A stretch of DNA of 27,433 nt from an uncultured Clostridia bacterium (GTDB lineage Bacteria > Bacillota > Clostridia > Christensenellales > Borkfalkiaceae). The notes below the pieces were generated by a model. It saw only the letters and a list, made by a program, of their open reading frames with translations, searched no databases and was not told the origin of the DNA. Made by a program: the position numbers and the translations under genes. Positions 14,685 through 23,563 of the stretch are shown here, piece by piece. How positions within the stretch are numbered: the first letter of the stretch is position 1; each line of letters begins with the position of its first letter. Location: positions 1-27,433 of the forward strand of contig CANRAI010000005.1 of the NCBI GenBank assembly GCA_947628555.1. Reading direction: 5' to 3'.

Positions 14685-14713
14685 TTGTAATTTAAAGATT
14701 TAATTGCTATAAT
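14685..14713 (+). promoter_or_regulatory. Sigma-A promoter for the yicC operon
   Basis: TTGTAA (14685-14690), a 17-bp spacer ending in TGC (extended -10) and TATAAT (14708-14713). The expected start is near 14720. This excludes the in-frame ATG at 14712 as a start codon and supports 14751. Confidence 0.75.
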
Positions 14714-14750
14714 GTTATTACTTAAAATTTCGGTTTCGGGGGAATTCAAA

Positions 14751-15626
14751 ATGCTTAGCATGACAGGCTACGGCAGGGGAGAATACAAACAGGGCGGCGT
14801 TGAACTGACGGTGGAGATAAAGACGGTGAACAACCGCTATCTTGACGTTTCGGTAAAATCGCCCAGAATTTTTGCCGCGCACGAGGACTCTGTCCGCGGA
14901 ATCGTCCGCGAAAAGCTTACGCGCGGGCATGCGGACATATTTGTTTCCTGTTCGGATAAGCGCGAGCGCGATAAAGTTTTGAATCTCGACGAAAGCGCGG
15001 CGCGCGCATATGTTGACGCGGCGCGTAAAATATCCGCGCTGTTCCCGGAAATTGCCAACGACGTGACCGTGACTTCTGTTATGCGTTTCCCCGATGTGTT
15101 AAAAACGGAGGACGCCGCTTGCGCCGACGACGAGCTTGTAGCCGCAATGATATCGGCTTTGGCGGCAGCCCTTGAAAGTCTTAACGGTATGAGAAAGATA
15201 GAGGGCGAAAAATTGAAACGCGATATGCTTTCCCGCATGGACGTCATAGAAAAGGCGGTCGGCGAGATAGAATCCCGCGCTCCACTTGTTGTTGACGCTT
15301 ACCGTGAAAAGCTTGAAGCAAAAATGAAAAAAATTCTGGAATCGGTCGAGCCCGACGAAGCCCGCCTTCTTACCGAGGTCGCGCTGTTTGCGGATAAATG
15401 CAACATCGACGAAGAATTAACCCGTCTCCGCTCGCACATTTCGCAATTCCGCGAAATCTGCAAGGACGACATTGTGGGCAGAAAGCTGGATTTTCTCATT
15501 CAGGAATTTAACCGCGAAGCTAACACAATCTGCTCGAAGTCCAACGATTTGGAAGTGACCCGTTTGGGCCTTGCGCTTAAAAACGAAATCGAAAAAGTGC
15601 GCGAGCAGGTTCAGAACGTGGAGTAG
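14751..15626 (+). CDS. yicC: YicC family endoribonuclease
   Basis: This 291-aa cytosolic protein matches YicC/YloC in full: the N-terminal MLSMTGYGRGEYKQGG, the VEIKTVNNRYLDVSVKSP segment, and a conserved C-terminal RKLDFLIQEFNREANTI followed by KNEIEKVREQVQNVE. Family members are reported as metal-dependent endoribonucleases. The start at 14751 has GGGGGA (14738-14743) 7 nt upstream; the frame stays open further 5' but includes the -10 box, so a longer protein is rejected. It is the first gene of the long rightward operon and is followed by gmk after 3 nt, the standard Firmicutes order. Confidence 0.95.
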   Translation: MLSMTGYGRGEYKQGGVELTVEIKTVNNRYLDVSVKSPRIFAAHEDSVRGIVREKLTRGHADIFVSCSDKRERDKVLNLDESAARAYVDAARKISALFPEIANDVTVTSVMRFPDVLKTEDAACADDELVAAMISALAAALESLNGMRKIEGEKLKRDMLSRMDVIEKAVGEIESRAPLVVDAYREKLEAKMKKILESVEPDEARLLTEVALFADKCNIDEELTRLRSHISQFREICKDDIVGRKLDFLIQEFNREANTICSKSNDLEVTRLGLALKNEIEKVREQVQNVE

Positions 15627-15629
15627 CCT

Positions 15630-16181
15630 ATGCGTAATCTTTTAATAGTCATTTCCGGTCCGTCGGGCGTAGGCAAGGGCACAATAGTGGAAAGGCTTTT
15701 AAGCCGCGGCAATTATTCGCTTTCCGTATCCTGCACTACCCGCGCCCCGCGCGAGGGTGAAACGGAAGGGAAGTCCTACTTCTTCATATCCAAAAAGAAA
15801 TTTCTCGAAATGATTGACGAGGGCGGATTCCTTGAATTTTCAAATCACTTCGAAAGCTATTACGGCACGCCCAAAGCTTTCGTGGAAAAACAGCTTGAAG
15901 AGCGGGACGTCATTCTCGAAATAGACGTTGACGGCGGATTGCAGGTCAAAAGGTCGCACCCCGAAGCCCTGCTGATAATGATACTTCCGCCCGACAGGGA
16001 AACCCTTCGTTCAAGGCTTGCGGGCAGGGGCACCGAGAAGCCCGAAACTATTGAAAAACGCCTTGCGAGGGCGGATTACGAGATAGAAAAAAGCCGACTT
16101 TACGACTATACGGTAATAAACGGCGAATTAAACGCCGCAGTTACGGAAATAGAAAATATAATAAAGCGTGAAAAGGAGTAA
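15630..16181 (+). CDS. gmk: Guanylate kinase
   Basis: This 183-aa enzyme phosphorylates GMP to GDP with ATP in the cytosol. The P-loop GPSGVGKGT is at 10-18. The GMP-binding region follows in STTRAPREGETEGKSYFF-like form (SCTTRAPREGETEGKSYFF), and then ILEIDVDGGLQVKRSHP. Usual length is about 190-205, so it is slightly short at the C-terminus. It starts 3 nt after yicC, with GTGGAG inside the yicC end as ribosome site, so expression is coupled. rpoZ follows 6 nt later. Confidence 0.97.
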   Translation: MRNLLIVISGPSGVGKGTIVERLLSRGNYSLSVSCTTRAPREGETEGKSYFFISKKKFLEMIDEGGFLEFSNHFESYYGTPKAFVEKQLEERDVILEIDVDGGLQVKRSHPEALLIMILPPDRETLRSRLAGRGTEKPETIEKRLARADYEIEKSRLYDYTVINGELNAAVTEIENIIKREKE

Positions 16182-16187
16182 AAATAT

Positions 16188-16406
16188 ATGATAAATCAAC
16201 CCTCTGTGGATACGTTGATAACCCAGCTCAGTTCGGACGGCCAGCCCGTATCCCGCTATGCGCTGTGCGTGGTTGTGGCAAAGCGCGCGCGCCAGATAAT
16301 AGAGGCTACGCAGGGTATGGCTACGTCCTGCACGGACGTCATCAAGGAGATTGCAATCGCCAGCCGCGAAATAGCGGACGGCAAAATCCGCTGCGTTAAG
16401 GACTGA
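16188..16406 (+). CDS. rpoZ: RNA polymerase omega subunit
   Basis: This 72-aa small subunit helps assemble RNA polymerase by binding beta-prime. The core is SRYALCVVVAKRARQI (residues about 22-37), followed by VIKEIAIASREIADGKI, which matches omega. AAGGAG (16172-16177, within the gmk end) serves as ribosome site. In many Firmicutes coaBC follows; here priA follows directly after 28 nt. Confidence 0.93.
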   Translation: MINQPSVDTLITQLSSDGQPVSRYALCVVVAKRARQIIEATQGMATSCTDVIKEIAIASREIADGKIRCVKD

Positions 16407-16434
16407 TTAAAACCGCGCCGCCCTAAATTAACAA

Positions 16435-18603
16435 ATGTACGCACAGGTTATAGTTGACATAGCCCATAGTCAGGTCGATCGCGTGTTTGAATATTCTTGC
16501 CCCGGAAGCGTTAAGGTGGGCTGCCGCGTTAAAGTGCCTTTCGGCGGCAGAATAATAGACGGCTTCGTAATAAAAACCACGGAAACGTGTTCCGTTTCCG
16601 CCGATAAGGTGAAGCCCATACACTCGGTCTTTGACGAACTTCCCGCGCTCGTTCCCGAATGTTTTTCGCTGATGGAGCGCATTTCTTCGCGTTACCGCGT
16701 ACCGAAAGCCGCCTCTTTAAGGCTGTTCGTTCCGTCGGAAATGCGGCTGGGCAAGGTGCGCGAGGCGTACAAGAATTTCGTGCTGTTAAAGAACGCGGAT
16801 TTAAAGCTTATTAAATCCGCTAAAAGGCAGGCGGAAGCCATAGCTTATCTTTCCGAAAACGGGGAATGTGAACTTTCCGTCCTTGCAGAAAAATTCGGCA
16901 GGAACGCTGTGGCGGCTCTCGAAAAAAAAGGCGCGGTAGCGATAGAAAAACGCAGGATAATGCGCACGCCGGAAATGGGCGGGGCAAAAGAAGAGCCTAA
17001 AATTCTTACTGCCGCCCAAAAGGAAGCCATAGCTTCCATAGAAAATTCCGATAAATGCGTGCAGCTTATACACGGCGTGACGGGCAGTGGAAAGACGGAA
17101 ATATATCTGAACGTCATAGCCGACCAAATTAAAAAAGGAAAGACGGCGATTTTTCTCGTTCCCGAAATTTCTTTGACCCCGCAGATGCTATCCCAGCTCC
17201 GCGCACGTTTTAAAGGGGAAGCCGCCATTCTGCACTCAGGACTGTCCGCGGGCGAACGTTTTGACGAATGGTGGAGGCTTCGCTCGGGCGAGGCAAAAAT
17301 TGCCGTAGGTGCGCGTAGCGCCGTATTCGCGCCGCTTGAAAACCTGGGCGCAATAATAATAGACGAGGAGCACGATTCATCCTACGTTTCGGAATCCTCC
17401 CCGAGGTATTCCACTTTGGATATTGCCCGCTGGCGCGCCGAATACAACGGCTGCAAACTGATTTTAGGCAGCGCGACCCCTTCTGTCGAAAGCTTTTTAA
17501 AAGCCGAAAAGGGGGAATACAATTTAATAGCCCTGCCCGAGCGTATAAATAAAAAACCGCTGCCAGAAATAATAATCGCAGATATGCGGCGGGAAGTGAA
17601 AAGGGGGAACAATTCGGCTTTTTCGCTTGCCCTGCGCGAGGAATTGGATTCCACTCTCAAAAGCGGCAACCAGGCGATAATTTTTTTAAACAGGCGGGGT
17701 TATTCCCAAACCGTAATCTGCCGCGACTGCGGCTATGTCGCGAAATGCGAAAATTGCGACGTGACCCTTACATACCACAGCGAGGACAACTGTCTTAAAT
17801 GCCATTATTGCGGCGCGCGTTACAAAATGCTCGAAGCCTGCCCAGAATGCGGCGGGCGGCACGTAAGGTACAGCGGCACGGGCACTCAACGGGTGGTGGC
17901 GGAACTGAAAGAGCTTTTCCCCGCCGCCGGAATATTGAGAATGGACAACGATACGGTGTCCGGCAAGGACGGGCACTATAAAATACTTTCCGCGTTTTCA
18001 CGTCATAAGGCGGACATTCTCGTCGGCACGCAGATGGTCGCCAAGGGGCACGATTTTCCCTCCGTTACCCTCGTGGGGATTTTGGACGCGGACATGAGCC
18101 TGCATTTTTCCGACTACCGCAGCGGCGAGCGCACTTTTCAGCTTATAACGCAGGTTTCGGGCAGGAGCGGCAGAGCGGGGCAGAAGGGCAAGGTCGTACT
18201 TCAAACTTACAGCCCCGAAAATTATATCCTGCGGTACGCGATAAATTACGACTACTACGGCTTTTTCAAAAACGAAATAAGCGTGCGCATGGCGACGTCT
18301 TTTCCGCCGTTTTCGCTTATTTGCAGGGTAATGGTTACTTCGGACAGCGATTCACTCGCCCTCGAAACTTTGCGCGGCGTGTATTGTTCCGTAGAGGAAC
18401 TCCGCAGCCGTAGCCCCGAAAAATTCCTTTTTTTAAACAGAATGCATTCGCCCATAAAGCGTTTGCAGGGCAAATACCGTTACCAGGTTTTAATGAGGCT
18501 TACGGATTTTGAGTTGATATCCGAAATTTACGACATAGCCGTGGCAAACACTACTTCCGACGTTCTTTGTTACGTAGAGGAAAATCCGGCAAATCTATCA
18601 TAA
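16435..18603 (+). CDS. priA: Primosomal protein N', replication restart helicase
   Basis: PriA (722 aa) is a 3'-5' DNA helicase that reloads the replisome at collapsed forks. The N-terminal 3'-end-binding domain begins with the typical MYAQVIVDIAHSQVDRVFEY. The helicase core has Walker A GVTGSGKT (214-221) and DEEH (310-313). The zinc-binding insert has four paired cysteines: C429-x2-C432, C438-x2-C441, C456-x2-C459 and C469-x2-C472. GRSGRAGQKGKVVLQTY is helicase motif VI. Length is normal for Firmicutes (about 730-800). There is no clear ribosome site before the ATG; translation may depend on the upstream genes. Confidence 0.96.
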   Translation: MYAQVIVDIAHSQVDRVFEYSCPGSVKVGCRVKVPFGGRIIDGFVIKTTETCSVSADKVKPIHSVFDELPALVPECFSLMERISSRYRVPKAASLRLFVPSEMRLGKVREAYKNFVLLKNADLKLIKSAKRQAEAIAYLSENGECELSVLAEKFGRNAVAALEKKGAVAIEKRRIMRTPEMGGAKEEPKILTAAQKEAIASIENSDKCVQLIHGVTGSGKTEIYLNVIADQIKKGKTAIFLVPEISLTPQMLSQLRARFKGEAAILHSGLSAGERFDEWWRLRSGEAKIAVGARSAVFAPLENLGAIIIDEEHDSSYVSESSPRYSTLDIARWRAEYNGCKLILGSATPSVESFLKAEKGEYNLIALPERINKKPLPEIIIADMRREVKRGNNSAFSLALREELDSTLKSGNQAIIFLNRRGYSQTVICRDCGYVAKCENCDVTLTYHSEDNCLKCHYCGARYKMLEACPECGGRHVRYSGTGTQRVVAELKELFPAAGILRMDNDTVSGKDGHYKILSAFSRHKADILVGTQMVAKGHDFPSVTLVGILDADMSLHFSDYRSGERTFQLITQVSGRSGRAGQKGKVVLQTYSPENYILRYAINYDYYGFFKNEISVRMATSFPPFSLICRVMVTSDSDSLALETLRGVYCSVEELRSRSPEKFLFLNRMHSPIKRLQGKYRYQVLMRLTDFELISEIYDIAVANTTSDVLCYVEENPANLS

Positions 18604-18661
18604 ATTTTATGCGGACCGCGCGGCGCGCGGCTTATTGCAAATAATATTATCTGGTGAATAT

Positions 18662-19126
18662 ATGGCACAGCGTTTCGTGGTGCAGGCGGGCGACCCAGTA
18701 TTACGGCAGGTCTGCGCGCCCGTAAAAAACTTCAACAGAGAGCTTGATTCTCTGCTCGACGATATGAAAACCACCGTCCGCGCCGAAAACGGCGCGGGAC
18801 TTGCGGCGCCGCAGGTGGGCGTTTCTCTGCGCGCGGTTGTTATAGACGTCCAAGAGGGATATTTCGAGTTGATAAATCCCGTAAAAATTTCCGAAAAGGG
18901 CGAACAGCGCGGCGCGGAGGGCTGCCTTTCCGTTAAAGGCAAGCAGGGTACGGTCGTACGTCCCGAAAAGGTAAAGGTCGAATACCGCGACCGCGGCGGT
19001 AAAAAACACAAACTGACCGCGGAAGGTTTTTTTGCGCGCGCCGTCTGCCACGAACTCGACCATCTCGACGGTATTTTATATACCGATAAGGCGGAAGAAG
19101 TTTACGACCTTCCGCCCGAGGATTGA
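18662..19126 (+). CDS. def: Peptide deformylase
   Basis: This 154-aa metalloenzyme removes the formyl group from the N-terminal Met of new proteins. All three signature motifs are present: GAGLAAPQ (44-51), EGCLS (86-90, metal ligand C88) and HELDH (130-134, ligands H130 and H134). The ATG at 18662 with GGTGA just upstream gives the usual MAQRFVVQAGDPVLR start; an in-frame ATG nine codons earlier lacks a ribosome site and adds an atypical extension. fmt, the enzyme that adds the formyl group to initiator Met-tRNA, begins 1 nt after its stop. Confidence 0.97.
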   Translation: MAQRFVVQAGDPVLRQVCAPVKNFNRELDSLLDDMKTTVRAENGAGLAAPQVGVSLRAVVIDVQEGYFELINPVKISEKGEQRGAEGCLSVKGKQGTVVRPEKVKVEYRDRGGKKHKLTAEGFFARAVCHELDHLDGILYTDKAEEVYDLPPED

Positions 19127-19127
19127 T

Positions 19128-20045
19128 ATGAAAATAGTCTATGCGGGCTCGCCCGAATTTGCGGTGAAGCCGCTTGAAAGAATTTTAAATTGCGGAAATG
19201 CGGAAATTACCGCGGTAATAACGCAGCCGGACAAGCCCGTCGGCAGAAAAAAGATATTAACTCCGACGCCCGTTAAAAAATTTGCCCTCGGGCGCGGTTT
19301 AAAGGTGTTCGATTTTGATAAAATCCGCCTGCATGCGTCTGATGTGTCGGCGCTGGGGGCGGATATAATGATTACCTGCGCCTACGGTCAGATTTTGCCG
19401 CGGGAAATTTTGGACTGCTTCAAGGGGGGCGTGTGGAATCTGCACGCCTCGCTTCTTCCCGAATTTCGGGGCGCGTCGCCCGTACAGGCGGCTATCCTTG
19501 CGGGAAAAGAATACACGGGCGTGACGGTTATGAGAACGGAACTTGCGCTCGACAGCGGCGATATACTTCTTTCGAAGAGGCTGAAAATCGGGGATATGAC
19601 CGCGGGGGAACTTTCGGCAAAACTTTCCGAGCTCGCCGCGGATTGCGCCGCGGAGACTTTGGATATGCTTGAAAAGGGCGACGTTCGGCTTCTTTTGCAG
19701 GACGAAAGCGCCGCTACGTATTGTAAAAAACTTCAAAAATCCGACTGTAAAATAAATTTTGCGGGCGCTGCCGAAGAGGTCGTAAGGACAATCAAAGCTT
19801 TCAGCCCCGAGCCTGCGGCTTTCTGTACTTTAAACGGAGCCGTACTGAATATTCTCGACGCCGAAATGGCGGAGGGAAGCGGAAAGGCGGGGGAAGTGCT
19901 GCGCGCGGAAAGGGGCGAAATTGTGGCGGCGTGCGAAAAAAACGCAATACGTATTTTACTTTTACAGCTTGCGGGCGGCAAGGTTATGACCGCGAAAGAC
20001 TTTTTGAACGGCAGAAAAATAAAGGCGGGCGACGTACTTGACTAA
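19128..20045 (+). CDS. fmt: Methionyl-tRNA formyltransferase
   Basis: This 305-aa enzyme transfers a formyl group from 10-formyl-tetrahydrofolate to initiator Met-tRNA. The N-terminus MKIVYAGSPEFAVKPLE is typical. Catalytic residues are visible in NLHASLLPEFRGASPV (the Asn and His) and ALDSGDIL (the Asp). The C-terminal domain follows (INFAGAAEEVVRTIKAFSP). The start at 19128 fits the family, whereas an upstream in-frame ATG at 19032 lies inside def and adds 32 unrelated residues. It ends 8 nt inside rsmB, so the two are translationally coupled. Confidence 0.97.
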   Translation: MKIVYAGSPEFAVKPLERILNCGNAEITAVITQPDKPVGRKKILTPTPVKKFALGRGLKVFDFDKIRLHASDVSALGADIMITCAYGQILPREILDCFKGGVWNLHASLLPEFRGASPVQAAILAGKEYTGVTVMRTELALDSGDILLSKRLKIGDMTAGELSAKLSELAADCAAETLDMLEKGDVRLLLQDESAATYCKKLQKSDCKINFAGAAEEVVRTIKAFSPEPAAFCTLNGAVLNILDAEMAEGSGKAGEVLRAERGEIVAACEKNAIRILLLQLAGGKVMTAKDFLNGRKIKAGDVLD

Positions 20046-21258
20046 TCCGCTTACCGACCCCTATTTGGTGCTTTCCAAGGTTTATAAAGACGGCGCGTAT
20101 CTGAAACAGGCGATATTCTCCGTCCCCATAGAGCCTTTGAATAAGGCGAGAACGGTGAAAATCTGCTACGGAGTTATGGAAAAGGATATTTTTCTCGACG
20201 CGGTTATAGCCGAAAACGTTCAAAGGCAGCCCAAATCGGCAATTAAGATAATACTTAAAATCGCCGTATATATGCTGGAATTTTTAGGTAAGCGCGACTA
20301 TATGGTCGTAGATTATGCCGTCGAACTCACCAAAAAGACGGGCAAGGAGGGGGCGGCGGGCTTCGTGAACGCCTTTTTGCGCTCCTATAAATTGCCGCGC
20401 GTTCCCGAAAGCGCAGACGCGCGCTTGTCTTTGGAGTACAGCGCGCCCTTGTGGCTTGTAAAAAAGCTTAAAAGAAGTTATAAAGGCGAAGCCGAAAAAA
20501 TTTTGGGCGCGGAAAGCTTGGGCGTGTGCGTGCGTTTTGAGCGGAATTGTGAAAAATATCTTGAAAAACCGCATACGGATACGCCTTTTAAGGATGTGTA
20601 TATATTCAAAAACTTCACCCGCGACGAGGGTTTTTTTGCGGGGGATTACACTTTTCAGTCGGTGGGCTCGGCGGCGATTTGCAACGCGGTTCCGCCCGGG
20701 AAAAACCTTCTTGACGCGTGCGCGGCGCCCGGCGGCAAATCAGTGCTTTTATCCAAAAAGTTCGAAAGCGTCACTTCGTGCGAGTTGCACGCCCACAGGG
20801 CGGCGCTTATAGAAGAGTACGCCCGCAGAATGGGCGTAAACAACGTGCGCGTTATGCATACGGACAGCGCGGTTTTCAATCCCGACTTCCAAGAAAAATT
20901 CGACGCCGTTCTGGTTGACGCGCCCTGTTCGGGCACGGGGGTTATAAACGAAAATCCCGATATTAAATTTTTCAGAAAAGAAAGCGACGTGGAAAATCTT
21001 TCGCGCGTCCAGCTTGAAATTCTTTTAAACTGCGCCCGTTACGTAAAAACGGGGGGCAGTCTTTACTATTCGACCTGTTCCGTCCTTCCCGAGGAAAACG
21101 ACAGCGTGGCATATGAATTTTTGCGCGCAAACAGCGGTTTCGAATTGGATATTCCTGATTCCCCGCTCGGGCACGCCGTAACAAAATTCGGCTTGCAGTT
21201 TTTGCCGCACATCTCGCTCGGCGCGGGCTTTTTTTTGACGCGGTTCTTAAAAAAATGA
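20038..21258 (+). CDS. rsmB: 16S rRNA m5C967 methyltransferase
   Basis: This 406-aa SAM-dependent enzyme methylates cytosine in 16S rRNA. An N-terminal NusB-like RNA-binding domain (about 1-130, with VNAFLRSYKLPRVPES) precedes the methyltransferase. SAM motif CAAPGGK is at 228-234. The two catalytic cysteines are C297 in DAPCSGTG and C347 in YYSTCSVLPEEN. The start is TTG at 20038, overlapping the fmt stop; AAGGCGG lies about 9 nt upstream and no better ATG exists. Family members average about 440 aa. It ends overlapping rlmN by ATGA. Confidence 0.95.
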   Translation: MTNPLTDPYLVLSKVYKDGAYLKQAIFSVPIEPLNKARTVKICYGVMEKDIFLDAVIAENVQRQPKSAIKIILKIAVYMLEFLGKRDYMVVDYAVELTKKTGKEGAAGFVNAFLRSYKLPRVPESADARLSLEYSAPLWLVKKLKRSYKGEAEKILGAESLGVCVRFERNCEKYLEKPHTDTPFKDVYIFKNFTRDEGFFAGDYTFQSVGSAAICNAVPPGKNLLDACAAPGGKSVLLSKKFESVTSCELHAHRAALIEEYARRMGVNNVRVMHTDSAVFNPDFQEKFDAVLVDAPCSGTGVINENPDIKFFRKESDVENLSRVQLEILLNCARYVKTGGSLYYSTCSVLPEENDSVAYEFLRANSGFELDIPDSPLGHAVTKFGLQFLPHISLGAGFFLTRFLKK

Positions 21259-22295
21259 AAAAGATATTGCAGGATTTATCCTTTGAACAACTTAAATCAC
21301 TTGTATCGGAACTCGGCGGAGAGCCTTTCAGGGCTAAGCAGCTTTACGAAGGGCTGACGCGCGGCAAAAGTATTTCGCGGATAAATATCGACCCTACGCT
21401 GCGCAGCCGGCTTCTGGAAGAATTTGAGGACGAGCCCGTCAAGATAGAGCAAGTTTTCACTTCTTCCGACGGCACGGAAAAATATCTTTTCCGTCTTGCC
21501 GATGGAAATATAATAGAGGGCGTGTTAATGAAATACAAATACGGCAATACGCAGTGCGTTTCAACGCAGGTCGGATGCCGTATGGGCTGTAAATTCTGCG
21601 CAAGCACGTTGGGCGGGCTTATCCGCAATCTTTCCGCGGGGGAAATTCTGTCCCAGGTACTTGTCGTGAACGCCATGCACGAAAGCGGCAGGGAAAGGGG
21701 AGTAACCAACATCGTTTTAATGGGCAGCGGCGAGCCTTTGGATAACTTCGAAAACACCGTAAATTTTTTAAAAAACGTCACTGCGGAAGGGGGAATAAAC
21801 GTTTCGGCGCGCAACATTTCTCTTTCCACCTGCGGGCTCGTTCCGCAGATGTACAAGCTTGCCGATATGAATATTCCCGTCAACCTTACCGTATCTCTGC
21901 ACAGCCCTACGGACGAGGGGCGCAGGCGTACGATGCCAATTGCCAACAAGTATTCGATTGAAGAAATTCTTAAAGCGTGCGAATACTACTTCCGAAAGAC
22001 GGGGCGGCGGTATATCTTCGAATATTCGCTTATTTCTGGCGAAAATTGCGATAAGGCGCACGCCGAACGGATTATATCGCTTTTGAAAGGCAAGCCCTGC
22101 CATGTCAATCTTATAAGACTTAACGAAGTCAAGGAAAGGGAGCTTAAAGGCATTTCGGAAAAGGAAGCCTACCGATTTTTGGGGCTTTTGGAAAAGGGCG
22201 GACTTTCGGCTACCCTACGCAGGACGATAGGCGCGGATATAGGCGGCGCATGCGGTCAGCTTCGGGCGGGCTATTTAAAGAAAAACGAGGAGTAA
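21255..22295 (+). CDS. rlmN: Dual-specificity 23S rRNA/tRNA adenine-C2 methyltransferase
   Basis: This 346-aa radical SAM enzyme makes 2-methyladenosine in 23S rRNA (A2503) and in some tRNAs. The iron-sulfur cluster motif C-x3-C-x2-C is C108, C112 and C115 in VGCRMGCKFCAS. The methyl-carrying Cys is in GGACGQL near the C-terminus (about C333). GSGEPLDNFENT and TVSLHSPTDEGRR are typical internal segments. Its ATG overlaps the rsmB stop (ATGA) and has no separate ribosome site, so it relies on coupling. In many Firmicutes stp, prkC and rsgA follow; here rpe comes directly, 3 nt later. Confidence 0.97.
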   Translation: MKKILQDLSFEQLKSLVSELGGEPFRAKQLYEGLTRGKSISRINIDPTLRSRLLEEFEDEPVKIEQVFTSSDGTEKYLFRLADGNIIEGVLMKYKYGNTQCVSTQVGCRMGCKFCASTLGGLIRNLSAGEILSQVLVVNAMHESGRERGVTNIVLMGSGEPLDNFENTVNFLKNVTAEGGINVSARNISLSTCGLVPQMYKLADMNIPVNLTVSLHSPTDEGRRRTMPIANKYSIEEILKACEYYFRKTGRRYIFEYSLISGENCDKAHAERIISLLKGKPCHVNLIRLNEVKERELKGISEKEAYRFLGLLEKGGLSATLRRTIGADIGGACGQLRAGYLKKNEE

Positions 22296-22298
22296 ATT

Positions 22299-22964
22299 AT
22301 GCAGACTAAAATTGCGCCTTCCATACTTTCGGCAGACTTTTCCGAAATGGGTAAGGCAGTAAAAATGGCGGAGGCGGCGGGCGCAGACCTTATCCACTGC
22401 GACGTAATGGACGGTAGCTTTGTAGAGCCGATAACTTTCGGCGGGCAAATGGTAAAAAATATACGTCCGCTTACGAAACTTCCGCTGGACTGTCACCTTA
22501 TGATTGAGCATCCGAAAACGCAGATAAAATTTTTCGCCGAAGCGGGCGCGGACATCATAACAGTACACTATAAGGCTTGCCGAAAGATTTCCGGGACCTA
22601 TCTTAAAGAGACGCTGGAACTTATAAAAAGTTTCGGCATTAAGTGCGGCGCGGTAGTGAATCCCGACGTGCCCGTGGAGAACATTTTCGACGTGTTCCCT
22701 CTGTGCGATATGGTGCTTTTGATGAGCGTTTATCCCGGTTACGGCGGTCAGAAATTCATTCCCGAAACGCTTGAAAAAGTAAAAAGGGCGCGCGCCTACG
22801 CCGTAAAATGCGGCAGGCCGGAGATGGATATAGAAATCGACGGCGGCGTAACGGAGGAAAACGCGCCGCTTATACGCGCTGCGGGCGCAAACGTGCTGGT
22901 TGCGGGCTCGGCGGTATTCCGTTCGTCCAATCCCGCCAAAACCATAGAGGCGTTGAAAGGATGA
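22299..22964 (+). CDS. rpe: Ribulose-phosphate 3-epimerase
   Basis: This 221-aa TIM-barrel enzyme interconverts ribulose 5-phosphate and xylulose 5-phosphate in the pentose phosphate pathway. The metal ligands are visible: H33 and D35 in IHCDVMDGSF, H66 in DCHLMIEHP and D181 in IEIDGGV. IAPSILSADF at the N-terminus and SVYPGYGGQKFIP are family signatures. GAGGAG precedes the ATG (22285-22290). The stop overlaps the thiN start by ATGA. Confidence 0.98.
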   Translation: MQTKIAPSILSADFSEMGKAVKMAEAAGADLIHCDVMDGSFVEPITFGGQMVKNIRPLTKLPLDCHLMIEHPKTQIKFFAEAGADIITVHYKACRKISGTYLKETLELIKSFGIKCGAVVNPDVPVENIFDVFPLCDMVLLMSVYPGYGGQKFIPETLEKVKRARAYAVKCGRPEMDIEIDGGVTEENAPLIRAAGANVLVAGSAVFRSSNPAKTIEALKG

Positions 22965-23563
22965 GGGGCATACTTTTGTTGAACGGCGACCCTTATACGG
23001 GCGAAATTTCTGACGGCGGCGCTTTGGTCTATTGCTGCGACGGCGCATACAAATGGGCGCGCGGCAGGGTGCGTATCGATAAAAACATAGGCGACTTCGA
23101 CAGCCTCGACATTTTGCCCGAGCCTCCGCCCGAGGAAATTTATCCTTCCGAAAAGGACTTTACGGACGGCGAAATCGCCCTCGGAAAGCTTATAAGCGCG
23201 GGCGCGGACGAAATAGAAATTTACGGCGGCGGCGGGGGCAGGGAGGACCATTTCCTCGGTAATTTACAGCTTTTGTATTCGGCGTACGTCCGCGGCGTTA
23301 AATGCACGATGATAACGGAAAGGTCTTTTATTTTCCCCGCAAGCGGAAGAATTTTACTCGGCAAATACTTCAACAAAACCCTGTCGGTGTTACCTTTCGG
23401 CGGCGAGTTGCGTATAATGGACTATATGGGATTGAAATATCCGTATCCGCCCGCCCTGCATTACGGCGAGTGCCGCGGAATTTCCAACATCGTGCAAAGC
23501 GAGAATGCATTTCTTGAAACGGACGGCGTTGCCCTTATAATAGTCAATAAGGGGGAAGTATGA
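22961..23563 (+). CDS. thiN: Thiamine diphosphokinase
   Basis: This 200-aa enzyme transfers pyrophosphate from ATP to thiamine. The motifs seen are CCDGAYKW (25-32), IGDFDSL (43-49), DFTDGEIAL (66-74) and GGGGGREDH (89-97). The start at 22961 overlaps the rpe stop (ATGA) and gives MRGILLLNGD, the normal start for the family; a long in-frame extension back to 22808 runs inside rpe and is not homologous. Its stop overlaps the spoVM-like start by ATGA. The rpe-thiN pair is conserved in Firmicutes. Confidence 0.93.
   Translation: MRGILLLNGDPYTGEISDGGALVYCCDGAYKWARGRVRIDKNIGDFDSLDILPEPPPEEIYPSEKDFTDGEIALGKLISAGADEIEIYGGGGGREDHFLGNLQLLYSAYVRGVKCTMITERSFIFPASGRILLGKYFNKTLSVLPFGGELRIMDYMGLKYPYPPALHYGECRGISNIVQSENAFLETDGVALIIVNKGEV

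Noticed and set aside
14712..14750. Upstream start for yicC
   Set aside because: The ATG is inside the -10 box of the yicC promoter, so it would not be in the mRNA.
19032..19127. N-terminal extension of fmt inside def
   Set aside because: The 32 extra residues are out-of-frame def sequence; the family start is at 19128.
22808..22960. N-terminal extension of thiN inside rpe
   Set aside because: It is Arg-rich shadow sequence of rpe; the ATGA overlap at 22961 gives the normal thiN start.
22275..23048. Long open frame (257 codons) antisense to rpe/thiN
   Set aside because: It has an Arg/Tyr-rich composition with no domain, and the sense strand encodes clear rpe and thiN.
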